64,000 nt of DNA, taken from assembly GCA_033557465.1 (NCBI GenBank), contig CM066044.1:196284184-196348183 (forward strand), given 5' to 3'. The translations under genes and the position numbers were made by a program. The notes beneath the pieces were generated by a model that saw only the letters and a list, made by a program, of their open reading frames with translations, had not been told where the DNA came from and made no database searches. This stretch comes from Ichthyophis bannanicus (lineage: Eukaryota > Chordata > Amphibia > Gymnophiona > Ichthyophiidae). Position 1 is the stretch's first letter; each line of letters begins with the position of its first letter. Shown one piece after another: positions 44,965 through 55,205 of the stretch.

Positions 44965-46286
44965 CGAGGGGGTACCCAAAAAAAACAGGCATAACATTGC
45001 CGTGGGCGGAGCTTGTGTAGTATGCACTTCTGCCGCTAGGCGTGTATAGTGCAACTCATTGTCAGTTCAGTGCCGCCTGTGTTGTCGACCTGGCTTGTTC
45101 TGTTCATCTGCAGTGATTGTTTTTGCTAGCGCTGTTTTTTTCTTGTTTCTTTTTTTATGATGACAAGTTTAAGTGAACAACGTGCAGCTGTGAAATTTTG
45201 TTTTCTACTCTGTAAAAATGCTGCTGAAACTGTTTTAATGTTGAAAACAGCTTATCAAGATGACGCTATGGGAAAAAGTCAAGTGTACCAGTGGTTTGCT
45301 CGGTTTAAAAATGGCGACATGTCGATTGATGACAAACCTCGTTCTGGGCGTCCATCAACTGCCCGAATCGACAAAAATATTGAAAAAATTAGAGAGCTTG
45401 TGCTCACAGACCGTCGACAGACAATTGATCAACTGTCAGAGATCAGTGGGTTATCTTGGAGCTCGGTTCAGCGAATTTTAACGGAAGATTTGGGAATGAA
45501 AAGGGTTGCTGCCAAGTTTGTTCCTCGGGTTCTGACTGACAATCAAAAGGAACATCGAGTTGAAACATGTCGTGTTTTGAAACAACAGCTTGAAACTGAT
45601 CCAGATTTTCTGTCAAAGGTCATTACAGGTGATGAGTCATGGTGCTATGGTTACGACCCAGAAACAAAGCAACAGTCAAGCCAATGGAAGACATCATCGT
45701 CACCCCGTCCAAAAAAATGCCGTCAAGTCAAATCAAACATCAAAACAATGCTGATTTGCTTTTTTGATGCCAAGGGGGTAGTTCATTCAGAGTTTGTTCC
45801 CCCAGGTCAGACCTTCAATCAAACCTTTTATTTGGAAGTTTTAAGAAGATTGCGCAACAGTGTTCATCAAAAAAGACCTGATTTGTGGCAGACAGGAGAC
45901 TGGTTCTTCCACCACGACAACGCACCTGCACACACAGCCATCTCTGTTAGACAGTTTTTGGCTAAAAATGGCATGGTTCCTCTGCCCCACGCACCTTACT
46001 CGCCTGACCTGGCTCCGTGCGAATTTTTCTTATTTCCACGCATGAAAAGGGGCATGAAAGGACACCGATTTGACAACATTGAAGAAGTCAAGAAAAAAAT
46101 GAGGGAGGAGCTGTCAGCCGTTTCTAAAGATGACTACAAAAAATGTTTCGAACAGTGGAAGCACCGGTGGGACAAATGTATCAGTTGTAATGGAGAGTAT
46201 TTTGAAGGGGATAAGGTTGTTTTGTAAAGAATTTGAAATAAATAGCTTTTAAAAAATAATTCCTGGTTTTTTTGGGTACCCCCTCG
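44965..46286 (+). mobile_element. mariner transposon, full length
   Basis: 1322 bp between TA duplications (44963-44964, 46287-46288). Terminal inverted repeats: 'cgagggggtacccaaaaaaa' at the left, and its complement at the right, 24 of 25 bases matching. It contains one intact transposase gene. Preservation of both ends and of a 356-codon frame indicates a recent arrival compared with the surrounding repeats. It lies within Penelope-like DNA. Confidence 0.95.
45157..46227 (+). CDS. mariner transposase
   Basis: 356 residues, full length for a mariner transposase, which cuts and pastes the element at TA sites. Residues 1-115 form the paired helix-turn-helix DNA-binding region ('KSQVYQWFARFKNGDMS', then 'TIDQLSEISGLSWSSVQRIL'). 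The linker 'FVPRVLT' at 121-127 corresponds to the WVPHEL motif. Catalytic residues are D159 ('TGDESW'), D254 ('HHDNAP') and, 34 residues on, E289 after 'YSPDLAP' (281-287), where mariners normally have Asp. The C-terminus is 'NGEYFEGDKVVL'. The first of two adjacent Met codons is taken as start. An AATAAA-like signal lies at 46237. It resembles arthropod and flatworm-type mariners. The frame is intact; activity is uncertain because of E289. Confidence 0.93.
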   Translation: MMTSLSEQRAAVKFCFLLCKNAAETVLMLKTAYQDDAMGKSQVYQWFARFKNGDMSIDDKPRSGRPSTARIDKNIEKIRELVLTDRRQTIDQLSEISGLSWSSVQRILTEDLGMKRVAAKFVPRVLTDNQKEHRVETCRVLKQQLETDPDFLSKVITGDESWCYGYDPETKQQSSQWKTSSSPRPKKCRQVKSNIKTMLICFFDAKGVVHSEFVPPGQTFNQTFYLEVLRRLRNSVHQKRPDLWQTGDWFFHHDNAPAHTAISVRQFLAKNGMVPLPHAPYSPDLAPCEFFLFPRMKRGMKGHRFDNIEEVKKKMREELSAVSKDDYKKCFEQWKHRWDKCISCNGEYFEGDKVVL

Positions 46287-46288
46287 TA

Positions 46289-46440
46289 TATGTTTAATTG
46301 TTTTTATATAAAATGTTGTAACTCTACAGTGTTAAATATGTAAGTAAAACAATTATGTAAACAACGAGGCTCTATATGGCCATGTTTCAGCAACAGCCCG
46401 CATCAGGTAATCTGAATGTTGCTCCAGTGGTTTCAATTAG
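46289..46440 (-). repeat. Penelope-like terminal sequence with hammerhead-like motif, piece 2
   Basis: The minus strand reads 'cctgatgcgggctgttgctg' then 'aaacatggccatatagagcc'. CTGATG plus GAAAC with a short stem-like GGC...GCT between resembles the hammerhead core. With piece 1 it forms two same-orientation copies, as in paired Penelope terminal repeats (pLTRs). Confidence 0.4.
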
Positions 46441-46895
46441 AGATTTCCATCTCCAATTGTAATCTTTTGCATTATCTTTTATTTGATGCACCTATGAGTC
46501 AGTCTTAGTTACTTGTTGTTCCACTTGCTGATGTCTCACACTAGATGCTTGAATTTTAGAAGGACAGTTCAGCTTTAATGTCTTGAATGGAACGCAGATG
46601 AGCCTCAATGATATCATGAAGGCTCCAGATCTCTGCTAGCAACACACTGTCAATTCCTCCGAGCATCTTCACCAGAGCCAACTCTGGAGTCAGGAAGTCC
46701 ACCTTCTGTCCATTTGAGGCCCAAGTACATCGAAATTGCTAATCAGATTGGGATGATTTAGAGCTAGCCATGAGACTCTCTGGTTGCACTTCAAATGTAT
46801 GTTGAAAAAAGCCTGGGTAAGGTAGATAGATGATCATTCTAAATTGAGCTGCAGAGCTCCTCGGTTATGCTGCCATCTTGTCGCCATGCAAAACC
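46441..46895 (-). pseudogene. L1/Tx1-like LINE 5' end and ORF1 start
   Basis: On the minus strand a leader ('gacaagatggcagcataacc', 46888-46869) is followed by an ATG near 46771. It opens a frame with stops, 'NGQKVDFLTPELALVKMLGG' and 'EIWSLHDIIEAHLRSIQDIK', a coiled-coil-like N-terminus typical of L1 ORF1. The leader style supports L1. It may or may not belong to the same element as the RT relic at 41.1-42.3 kb. Confidence 0.4.
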
Positions 46896-47376
46896 ATGCC
46901 CCTGTTTGATTTTTATGTAAAGTAAGTATTTTTACCTACATACCTGTGATAGTATTGCTTTTTATTTTATTGCTGTTTTATCTTTTGCATTCTCATTGTG
47001 AAAATTCTGAAAATTTGATTGGCTGGTGGTTCTTTGGACAGTGGCGTCAACTATATGTTGAGGTATCTGGAGCAAAAGAATGACACAGCTCTCCTCCTCA
47101 AAGACTAGAGGGATAGTGGCCATGGAAATGCAGCACCTGTGGCAGAGCCCTGGTTGCCCTGCTCTGATTTCAGTCCTAGAGGGCAGGTTTGGGAACTATT
47201 GACCTAGAAGAATTTTTCAGTTCCTGTAGACAACCTTCAGAATATTTATCCTATCCCAACAGTATTATGAACTTTATTTAATAAGTATAAAACATGCTTT
47301 CCATATTTATCACAGGCTGTTCAAAGTATCCACTATCCACGCACTGTGTGCTCTTCTTGCATTATCATACTAAAGC
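46896..47376. other. No recognised feature
   Basis: Unassigned; no ORF, inverted termini or tRNA-like promoter was seen. Confidence 0.4.
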
Positions 47377-47535
47377 AGGAAGTCTCACCCTAGTCCTCGG
47401 GACACACCTAACCAGTCAGGTTTTCAAGATAACCACAATGAATATGCATGACAGAGATTTGCATGCACTGCCTCTCATGCGTATTCATTGTGATTATCCT
47501 GAAAACCTGACTGGCTTGCGAATGAAAACTCTGTA
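47377..47535. mobile_element. Palindromic MITE
   Basis: The arms 'cagtcaggttttcaagataa' (47415) and 'ttatcctgaaaacctgactg' (47495) are inverted copies around 'tttgcatgcactgcc'. The left flank 'ccctagtcctcgggacacac' is the same family as the copy at 48.62 kb. It has no coding potential. Confidence 0.75.
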
Positions 47536-47589
47536 CTAAATAAATAACTTCTAAAAAGTATTTTAAAACCATATTCAGAAATATTTGTG

Positions 47590-48590
47590 CTGTTATCAAT
47601 ATATTTTATTAATAACCTGGAAATGAGAACGGGTGATGCAGATGACACAAAATTATTCAAAGTTGTTAAAATGCAAGAGGATTGTGACAAATTACAGGAG
47701 GACCTTGAAGAATTGGGAGCCTGGGCATCCAAATGGCAGATGACATTTAATGTGAACAAGTGCAAAGCTCAGCACTTAAGGAAGAAGAACCCAAGCTACT
47801 GTTACACTATGCAAGGTTCCACATTAGGAATCGCCACAAAGGAAAAGGTTCTGGGCATCATCATGGATAATATGTTGAAACTCTCTGCCTGATATGCATC
47901 TACAGCCAAGAGAGCAAACAGAACGCTAGGAATCATATAGTATCTTTGGTTATATTCACTATTAATTTCCTTAATGTCTCTGTATTGCTCCATGGTGTGA
48001 CCATACTTGAATATTATGTGCAATTCTGGTCACTATATCTTAAAAAGGATATAGCAGAATTGGAAAAGGTACAGAGAAGAGCGACCAAAATGATAAAGAG
48101 AACAGAAGGATATCCCTGTGAGGAAAGTTTTAAAAGGTTAGGACTCTTCTACTGGAAAAGAAATAGCTCAGGGAAGATATGATAGAGGGATGTAAAATAA
48201 AGAATGGAGTGGAATGGTTAAATATAGATCAGTTGTTTTACTCCTTCAAAGAGTAGAAAGACCAGGGGACACGCAATAAAGCTACAATGTCACATGTTTT
48301 AAGACAAATTGGAGAAAATATTTTTTCACTCGACGCACAATAAAACTTTGGAATTATTTACCAGAGGATGTTGTAAAAGCTGTTAATGCTGCTGGTTTTA
48401 AAAGAGGTTTCAACGAGTTCCTGGAGGAAAAGTCAATAGGCAATTATTAAAGTGGACTGGGGACCAGCAACATGAAATCTGTATATCTTTTGGGAACCTT
48501 ACTTAACCTGGATTGACCACTGTTGGAAACAGGATGCTGGGCTTGATGGACCCCTGGTCTGACTCAGTATGGTATATCTTATGTTTTCAA
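47590..48590 (+). pseudogene. CR1 relic, RT C-terminal half and 3' end
   Basis: Plus strand. It reads 'DADDTKLFKVVKMQEDCDKL', 'ASKWQMTFNVNKCKAQHLRK' and '[20 protein letters not shown]', with frames broken several times. It ends with the CR1 tail 'actcagtatggtatatctta' plus 'tgttt'. Compared with copy 2, the FADD catalytic box reads 'DADD'. It is 5' truncated at about 47590. Confidence 0.8.
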
Positions 48591-48598
48591 TAAACAGG

Positions 48599-49045
48599 AA
48601 ATGGCCTAGTGATTAGAGCAGGAGTTCTCAACCCAGTCCTTGGGACACACACCTCCCCAGCCAGGTGGGTTTTCAGATTATAATGAATATTCATGAACTT
48701 GCATGCACCGTTTAATGCATATTAGTATTGGACATCCTAAAAACCCAACTTTGGGGGTTTCCTGAGGACTGAGTTAAAGCAATGGGCTGAGAACCATGAA
48801 AGCCAGGATTTGAATCCTTCTGACACACTTTGTGACATTGGGTGAATTGTTTTACCTTCCATTGCCTCACATACGCAATTAGGAGCCTGTTTGTTTGCTA
48901 AAGGATTTTCCATTTTATGTTTATGGAGAAAATGCTTAGTAAACGGTGTCCTTATATTGTAAGCTTTTTTGGGTAAGGAAGATGCTGTACCTGAATATTT
49001 ATCACTGCTATATAACACTGTACATCCAGTAGCATTATAAGACTG
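48599..49045 (+). mobile_element. tRNA-derived SINE carrying a MITE insertion
   Basis: The A box 'tggcctagtgattagagca' at 48603-48621 is separated from the B box region 'ggatttgaatcc' (48809-48820) by about 150 bp of MITE. Then come 'tttgtgacattgggtgaatt' and a tail with 'attgtaagcttttttgggta' and 'gtacctgaatattta'. It is the same family as the SINE at 40.8-41.1 kb. Confidence 0.7.
48622..48775. mobile_element. Palindromic MITE inside the SINE
   Basis: 'ttctcaacccagtccttggg' at the left and 'cctgaggactgagtta' at the right are inverted ends; the middle has 'aatgaatattcatgaacttg'. It splits the SINE between its A and B boxes. The duplicated 'agca' at each border is the likely target duplication. 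Confidence 0.6.
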
Positions 49046-49170
49046 TTAAGTTATTTCTGTAATAGTAACCACCTTCTAGTGGGGGTAGATGGATTGAAAT
49101 GAATCAAATGTTTGTAGTCTTATTTTTCTTTTAAAAATTTATTTTTTGAAAAGATGTAATAGACAATTAC

Positions 49171-49385
49171 GTTTATAATAATGTCCTTTCATATTGTCCT
49201 GCTAGACCAGTCCAGACAAGTGGTTTGCATTGTGTTCCCCTACCTGCTAATTGATGGAGACAAAGAATCAACGAAAAACCCAGGTTTCAATGACCGCTCC
49301 CATGCCTCTATCTGCCTCAGCCACCAGAGGTCTCTTCAGTGTTTCTTTGTCTCCATCAGATGGTGGATGGATTGTCCCCTCTTGG
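49171..49385 (+). repeat. Left terminal repeat of DIRS copy J
   Basis: Its segments 'gctagaccagtccagacaag', 'acgaaaaacccaggtttcaa' and 'cctcagccaccagaggtctc' recur inverted at 60975-61116. This shows that 60903-61116 and 63095-63129 are the other terminus. Confidence 0.85.
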
Positions 49386-50039
49386 AAGAAAATCAGAAGA
49401 ATTGAGATTGATTATAAGCACTTGTGAATGACCAACTTGAGGGTGACTCACATGAGCATGATATGGGGGCTCCACTAGACTGTGGTCTTTTTGGTAGACA
49501 GGAGGAGGAAAAATTAGTTCAACGCCATGGTCACACCCTGATAAGAACCCGTTGAGCAGCCAAAAAAAGCTGGAAAGATTTGAAAAGTTCAGTAGCCTCG
49601 CACAACCTCAATACCCCCTCCCCACTCCTCTGTCTCCCCCCCCCCCCACCTGCACTCTCGAAAATTGCAGAAGGCTGTCAGAGGGATCTGCCTGCCAGCC
49701 TCTTTAAAAAAAAAAAAAAACCAGTATCTGCAAAGCCTGTGAAACCGTTTCAGGGGAGTATAACAGCTTGCCACGTATTCTCTGCCTGGGGCTTTCAGGG
49801 GGTGAGTACCAAGGCTTGAACTTGTCATTGTCCTTTTTGGTGGTTCCTGATACTATCTGTCTGGAGCACAATTTAGAGTAGACCGCTGGTGACAGTTGAC
49901 GCGTTGTGGGGGGTTCCTGCTATTTTTGCATACGTTAGTAGTGTTTGTTTTTTCTCCTATTGTGCGCTTGGCAGTCGTGTGGTCTGTACGCACGTTCTAC
50001 CCTAGCACCTATAATGCACATTGCTGTAATAGCACTGGT

Positions 50040-51530
50040 AACACGTGCCTGCCCGGACTGCCGCAGCCTTAGTGCATGTTGAGATAGTTGCCTTAAGTCT
50101 GTCGTCTTCCAGGAAATGTTTGACCTGTGGCAAGCAAGGTGCCTCTTCTCCAGCTTCTGGACTCTGTTCTTCCTGCATGACAGCTTCTGAGTCATCCCTA
50201 GAGGGCTTGCTCCCCCTCTCAGCCGGGGGATGCAGTTAGTCCAGCCTTGCCTGCCTCAGGGCAGGTGGTGGTGGATGGCACTGTGGGTAAGAAGAGCCAG
50301 CTGTTCGGAGATTCCAGTGACCATGCTTTGGGCCACTCCCTGTCCTTGAGGAATCTGTGGCAGTTATGTCCTCTGGTGTTGGGGGATCATTTCCGAGATG
50401 AGAGATTCCAGATCTCAGGATTGTCCTCCTTGGAATTAGTTTCCTTTTTACAGCAGGCCTGGTCATTCTGGTGTGGAAATCCAGAACCTGCAACTTCTAG
50501 GTGTCCCTGGACACACTCTCGTGAGGAGCAGGCGAGAGTGGGAACCCTGTTTTATTGCCTATGGCTAAGCATTCCCGGCGAAGGTTGCCCCCTTGAGATG
50601 GGGATCTGCCCGAGCTTTGGATTTTGATGTCTCTGTGCTGGGCTGTGATGTAGACGAAGAAGTACTTTTGCCTTTGGAGAAGGCTGGTGTTTTGCTTGTT
50701 CCGGAAGGAGGAGCTGGTAGCATTGTCAGGGTCTTGTCCCCCCTTGAACTTGGCAGATGCGTCAGCCATGGATCAGAAGCCGAAGGTGCATCCATTCCTG
50801 AAAAGGGGTGCAGAAGGCCACTACTGTCTTCCCTGTCCTGTTGATGATCAGGGAGATGATCGAGTCAGAATTCGATTCCCCCAGTACTCAAGGGCATATA
50901 AGAAGATGTTCTCCTCCCAGAGAAGGAATGCATTGTGTGGTTTGATATTCCCAGAGTGGATGTGCAGGGTATAGTAGTTGCCAGATGGACCACCATTCCC
51001 GTGGAAGGTGGATCGGTCTTGAAGATGGTATGCGCAAGCCTGACGTCTCGAGCCCTACTCCAGTGGATTCAATCTCTTCCACCGTACATGATACTACTCC
51101 TCTTTTAGAATCTGCTATGGCCTTCCTTTCTGGTGCCATGTATGACCTGGTACGTTTAACAGCTAGGGATAGTGCCAGTCAATGGTGACACGGTGCTGGA
51201 TTTGACTCAGACACTGGGCAGCGGGCACATCCTCCAAAGCCTGATTGGCCCAACTGGCCTTTAAAGGGAAGTTGCTTTTTGGGGCTGATTTGGAGAAGCT
51301 GGTGAAGGACCTGGGTGCAAGCAAATCTTACCGCATTCTGGAGGACAAGTCCAGAGGGCCTGTGAAGCAGGCAGGAGCCCCTTCTGTCTGCCTCTGCCCT
51401 CTTCCTGCTGGCCAGTCTCCCGGTGGTCTCTGGACTTTCATAGTTACCGGCCTGGATAGCTTTTCTTCCCCGCTGCTTCTGTATCTCAAGCTCATTCTCA
51501 GTCCTTTCGTGGAGTGAGTGTGCACAGGGA
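50040..51530 (+). pseudogene. DIRS copy J gag-like gene
   Basis: It has the N-terminal cysteine motif 'CLTCGKQGASSPASGLCSSC' (50119-50178; C-x2-C-x12-C-x2-C). Downstream, 'MAFLSGAMYDLVRLTARDSA' (51118) and the signature 'KGKLLFGADLEKLVKDLGAS' (51263-51322) match copies D and E. Several frames are used. Confidence 0.75.
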
Positions 51531-51979
51531 CTTGGGCCCACTCCAGAAGAGGACCCTCCTGGGCTACACAATGAAGATTTGGGAGCCCATACCTTGGTTC
51601 CTTCAGTTGGGGGCAGGCTTCGCCTCTTTTTGTTGAGAAATGGGCCTGGGTCATCAAGGATCGCTGAGTGCTAGACACTAGTATGGCTATGACCTCCTGA
51701 AGACTGTACTCTTCACAGATCACTACGGCCCAAATGCTTAACCTGAATCTACAAACTGGATCCAATCTGGACTAATGACAGCTCACGGAAACTACCAAGC
51801 CTGGACCCAGAAACCCATGTATATACTGTACATAGCGCACACTGTAAATAGCTCACCCAAATCAAAACACTCGCACACATGCACCCACACTGTACATAAA
51901 GCTCACCTGACACACAACACTTACACTGATTGCTTGCTGTGCTCACCGCCTTGATTAAAGGATAAGGCGGGATACAAAT

Positions 51980-52928
51980 ACCCTTTAAATAAAATAAAAT
52001 GACCTGGAATGCAAAAAGCCAATCCCAGACGCCTTCATCATCTCCCCTTGTATGTCTATGATCAAACGGGCTGCTGTACGGACCACCTTGGACAAGTTGC
52101 TGCTTCTGAAGGCAGTGGTGCGTCCCCCCCCTCGATGAGTGAGGCAGGGGCAGATACTCCATCTATTTTGTGGTGCCAAGAAAGTCTGGCAGGATCCATC
52201 CTATTCTGGACCTCAAGGGTGTCAACAAGCGCTTGCACTTCTGGATAGAATCTTTAGGATCCACAATTCAAGCAGTAGCCAAAGAGAGTGCCTGGCATCT
52301 CTGGATGTGGCTGAGGCATATTTTCATATCCCGATTTGGGAGAATCAGCAAAAGTATATGTGGTTTTGCCATTCTTGGCTTTCACTTTCATTCTTTGCCC
52401 TCCCATTCAAACTCTCCACTGCCCTACCGATGTTGTTCAAGGTCATGGTGGTGGTAGCTAAAGCATCATGGGATTTGTGTGCACCCATATGTGGACAACC
52501 GGCTCATCCGAGCCCATTTTCTTTCAGAGGCATCTGGGGTAGTGACCCAAGTGGTTGCCTTACCTGTCCCTGGAGATCCTGGGAGCACATTTTGATACTC
52601 AAGTGGACAGTGTCTTCTTACCAGAGGAGAAATTCAAAGGCTGCTGGATTGCCTAGCGCTGTTCTATTCTCAGCAAGCTGCCAGAATGTGAGATTTTCTT
52701 CAGCTTCTTGGATTGATGACGGCAACAATCGAGATGGTTCTGTGGGCTTGCATGCGGTTGTTCCAATGGTCCTTGCTGACACTGTGGTCCCCGATTTCTC
52801 AGGAGTTTGAGCTCAGGCTCCCGCTCTTGGTGATGGTGAAAGCCAGCCTGTGGTGGTGGCAACAGCCCTGTCATCTGAGGAAGGGTGTGCCGATGGATGA
52901 TCTCTCATGGATCCTTCTGATGATGAGA
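51980..52928 (+). pseudogene. DIRS copy J reverse transcriptase
   Basis: It reads 'VPRKSGRIHPILDLKGVNKR' (52171-), 'LASLDVAEAYFHIPI' and a shifted palm. The active site is 'YVDN' (near 52490) where 'YLDD' is expected, so the second catalytic Asp is lost. The connection 'RKGVPMDDLSWILLM' runs up to the CR1 fragment that interrupts the RNase H start. Confidence 0.8.
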
Positions 52929-53893
52929 GCAAAAGATATGCCATATTGGGTCAGACCAAGGGTCCATCAAGCCCAGTATCCTGTTTCCAGCAATGGCAAA
53001 TCCACTTTACAGGTACCTATCAAGTTCCCAAAAAAGTAAACAAGTTCTATGATGCTTATTTTGGGGTAAGCAGTGGTCCTTCTTAATAATGGTTTATGGA
53101 CTTTTCCTCCAGGAACTGATCCACATTTTTTTTTTAAACCCAGCTATATTAGTGGCTTTTACTACATTCTCTGGTAATGAATTCCAGAGTTTGATTACAT
53201 GTTGAATATAAACATATGTCCTTTTATTAGTCTTAAATGGGTTACATTGTGTGCACACTAGTCTTCCTTCTTTTTGAAGGCGTGAACAACTGATCTACAT
53301 TTACCTGTTCCACTTCATTCATCATTGTATAAACCTCTATCATATCTCCCCTCGGCCATCTCTTTTTTTTTTTTTTTTCTTTCTTCCAAGTTGAAGAGCC
53401 CTAACCTTTTTTAAGCCTTTCCTCGTAGGGATATTCTTCCATCCTTCTTACCATTTTTGTCGCTCTTCTCTGTACCTTTTCTAATTCTAATTCTGCTATA
53501 TCCTTTTATAGCAGAATTGCACACAATAGTCAAGGTGTGGTCGCACCATGGAGCAATACAGAGGAATTATAATATCCTTGGTTTTATTCACCATTCCTTT
53601 CTTTATGATTCCTAGCATTTTGTTAGCTTTCTTGGCCACAGCTGCACACTGGGCAAAGGGTTTCAACATATTATCCACAATGATGCCTAAAATTCTTTTC
53701 CTGGATGGTGGTTCCTAATGTGGAACCTTGTATTGTGTAACTGTCATTTGGGTTGTTCTTTCGTAAGTCTATAACTTTGAACTTGTCCACATTAAATGTC
53801 ATTTACCATTTGGATGCCGTCTCCCAATTTATCAAGGTCCTCTTGCAATGTTTTACAGTCCCCTTGTGTTTTAACAACTTTGAATAATTTGGA
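52929..53893 (-). mobile_element. CR1 fragment in the RNase H of DIRS copy J
   Basis: Minus-strand CR1, 3' end at 52929 ('agatatgccatattgggtca' on the plus strand), 5' truncated near 53893. It splits the RNase H sequence: 'DLSWILLM' lies before it and 'SSLLGWGAH' after it, which join as in other copies. The RT tail 'NMLKPFAQCAAVAKKANKML' is readable at 53678-53496. Confidence 0.8.
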
Positions 53894-54150
53894 TTCCAGT
53901 CTTTTGGGCTGGGGAGCCCATTGCCAAGACCGCACAGCCACAGAGCAGGAGGGTCATCCAGCAACCACCTTAACCCGAGGGCCATCAGGTTTTTTTCTGC
54001 ATTTTCAGCCCTTGGTTGAGGGCCAGGTGGTTTGAGTGCTTTCAGACTATGCCAGGGCAGTGGCTTATGTCAGTTGGCTCTTCTATTTTGCCTGGGCAGA
54101 GAAGAACCTCCTAACTTTATCAGCTTAGCACATTGCTAAGGTGGATAGTG

Positions 54151-55205
54151 CCCACACCAAAAAGGGAAACACAATAATGTATAATATTTTTTGTTGGAAC
54201 TCACACCATGAGGGGAACCCCCTCTCGTTGTGTTATCATGATTGGTGGGACACCCCGGGTTCTAGTTCTGAGGATTCCCCTCCTTTTGTTGGTGTATTGC
54301 CATACATGCCTGGTACAGCAGAGGTGATTAAAATCTTGAAATCTCATTGGCCACTGTTATCCCTACACTCGAGCTTTATGAAGCTGCTCATGTTTGCTTT
54401 ACAGAGAGGGAAGAATATAGCAGATTGGGTGGTACATCATGATAGCTCTATTTCTCGGGCGGTGATGGGGGCTTCAGTGGGCCATTTTAAATGTATTGGG
54501 TGTGATTTTTGTGCATTGACCTTAGAGGGCCCTATGTGGCAACATCCTTTTAACCATCGGAAGATCTATAGTAAATATACTACGACATGTTTAACTGCTT
54601 TTGTAGTGTATATATTAATTTGTCCTTGTCAGCTGATCTATGTAGGCAAAACGACACGGGCTATGAAGAAACGCCTTCAAGAACATCGATCTCGGATTAA
54701 TGGAGCTGTATTGACGGCTCCGTTAGCTTTACATTGCCAGGAACATCATCATAATTTTGCGGACTTGCGCTGGTGAATTATTGATCACATTCCTCCTAAT
54801 GATCGAGGCTCATGTTTGAGTTACCGCGAGCAATTCTGGATCTTCACCTTGGATTCTTTAGAACCCCAGGGGTTAAATTTGACGGTGGACTGGTGGACTC
54901 TGGTTTGAAGAAAAAAAGTTGAGTGTATCGGATGCCTATTGGATACCAACTGATCATGTGCCCGTATTGGGGCGTTTAAAAAGAAGTTTTGGTTTCCGGT
55001 GGGGAGAGGAGCAACAGAGTTTGATAAAGAGTCGGGAGATTCAGTGACTCGAAACAGCTACAACGTTGGGTTAAACGGAACAGCACACAACGAGAGGGGG
55101 TTCCCCTCATGGTGTGAGTTCCAACAAAAAATATTATACATTATTGTGTTTCCCTTTTTGGTGTGGATATTTACATGGGAGATCCAGCGGGATTTTTGTG
55201 GTTAC
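54151..55205 (+). mobile_element. Penelope-like element, 3' fragment with inverted ends
   Basis: Flanked by an exact 13-bp duplication 'aaggtggatagtg' (54138-54150, 55206-55218). An 81-bp perfect inverted repeat forms its borders (54152-54232 and 55086-55166). Inside are the end of an RT and a GIY-YIG endonuclease. Penelope-like elements make variable target duplications and often carry an inverted 5' piece, which fits. Insertion was into the RNase H of DIRS copy J. Confidence 0.85.
54270..54902 (+). pseudogene. Penelope-like RT thumb and GIY-YIG endonuclease
   Basis: 'GTAEVIKILKSHWPLLS' and 'RGKNIADWVV' are RT-thumb-like. A 'KCIGCDFC' zinc-finger-like motif (54491-54514) precedes the GIY-YIG domain: 'FVVYILICPCQLIYVGKTTR' (54600-54659) and 'MKKRLQEHRSRI' with the catalytic Arg. 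A stop at 54774-54776 interrupts the frame just before 'IIDHIPPNDRGSCLSYREQF', which carries the conserved Glu. The ending 'GLNLTVDWW' is normal for the family. One premature stop makes it a pseudogene. Confidence 0.85.

Noticed and set aside
45157..46227. Host SETMAR-like gene
   Set aside because: There is no SET domain or upstream exon. The ORF lies exactly between mariner inverted repeats and TA duplications, so it is the transposon's own gene.
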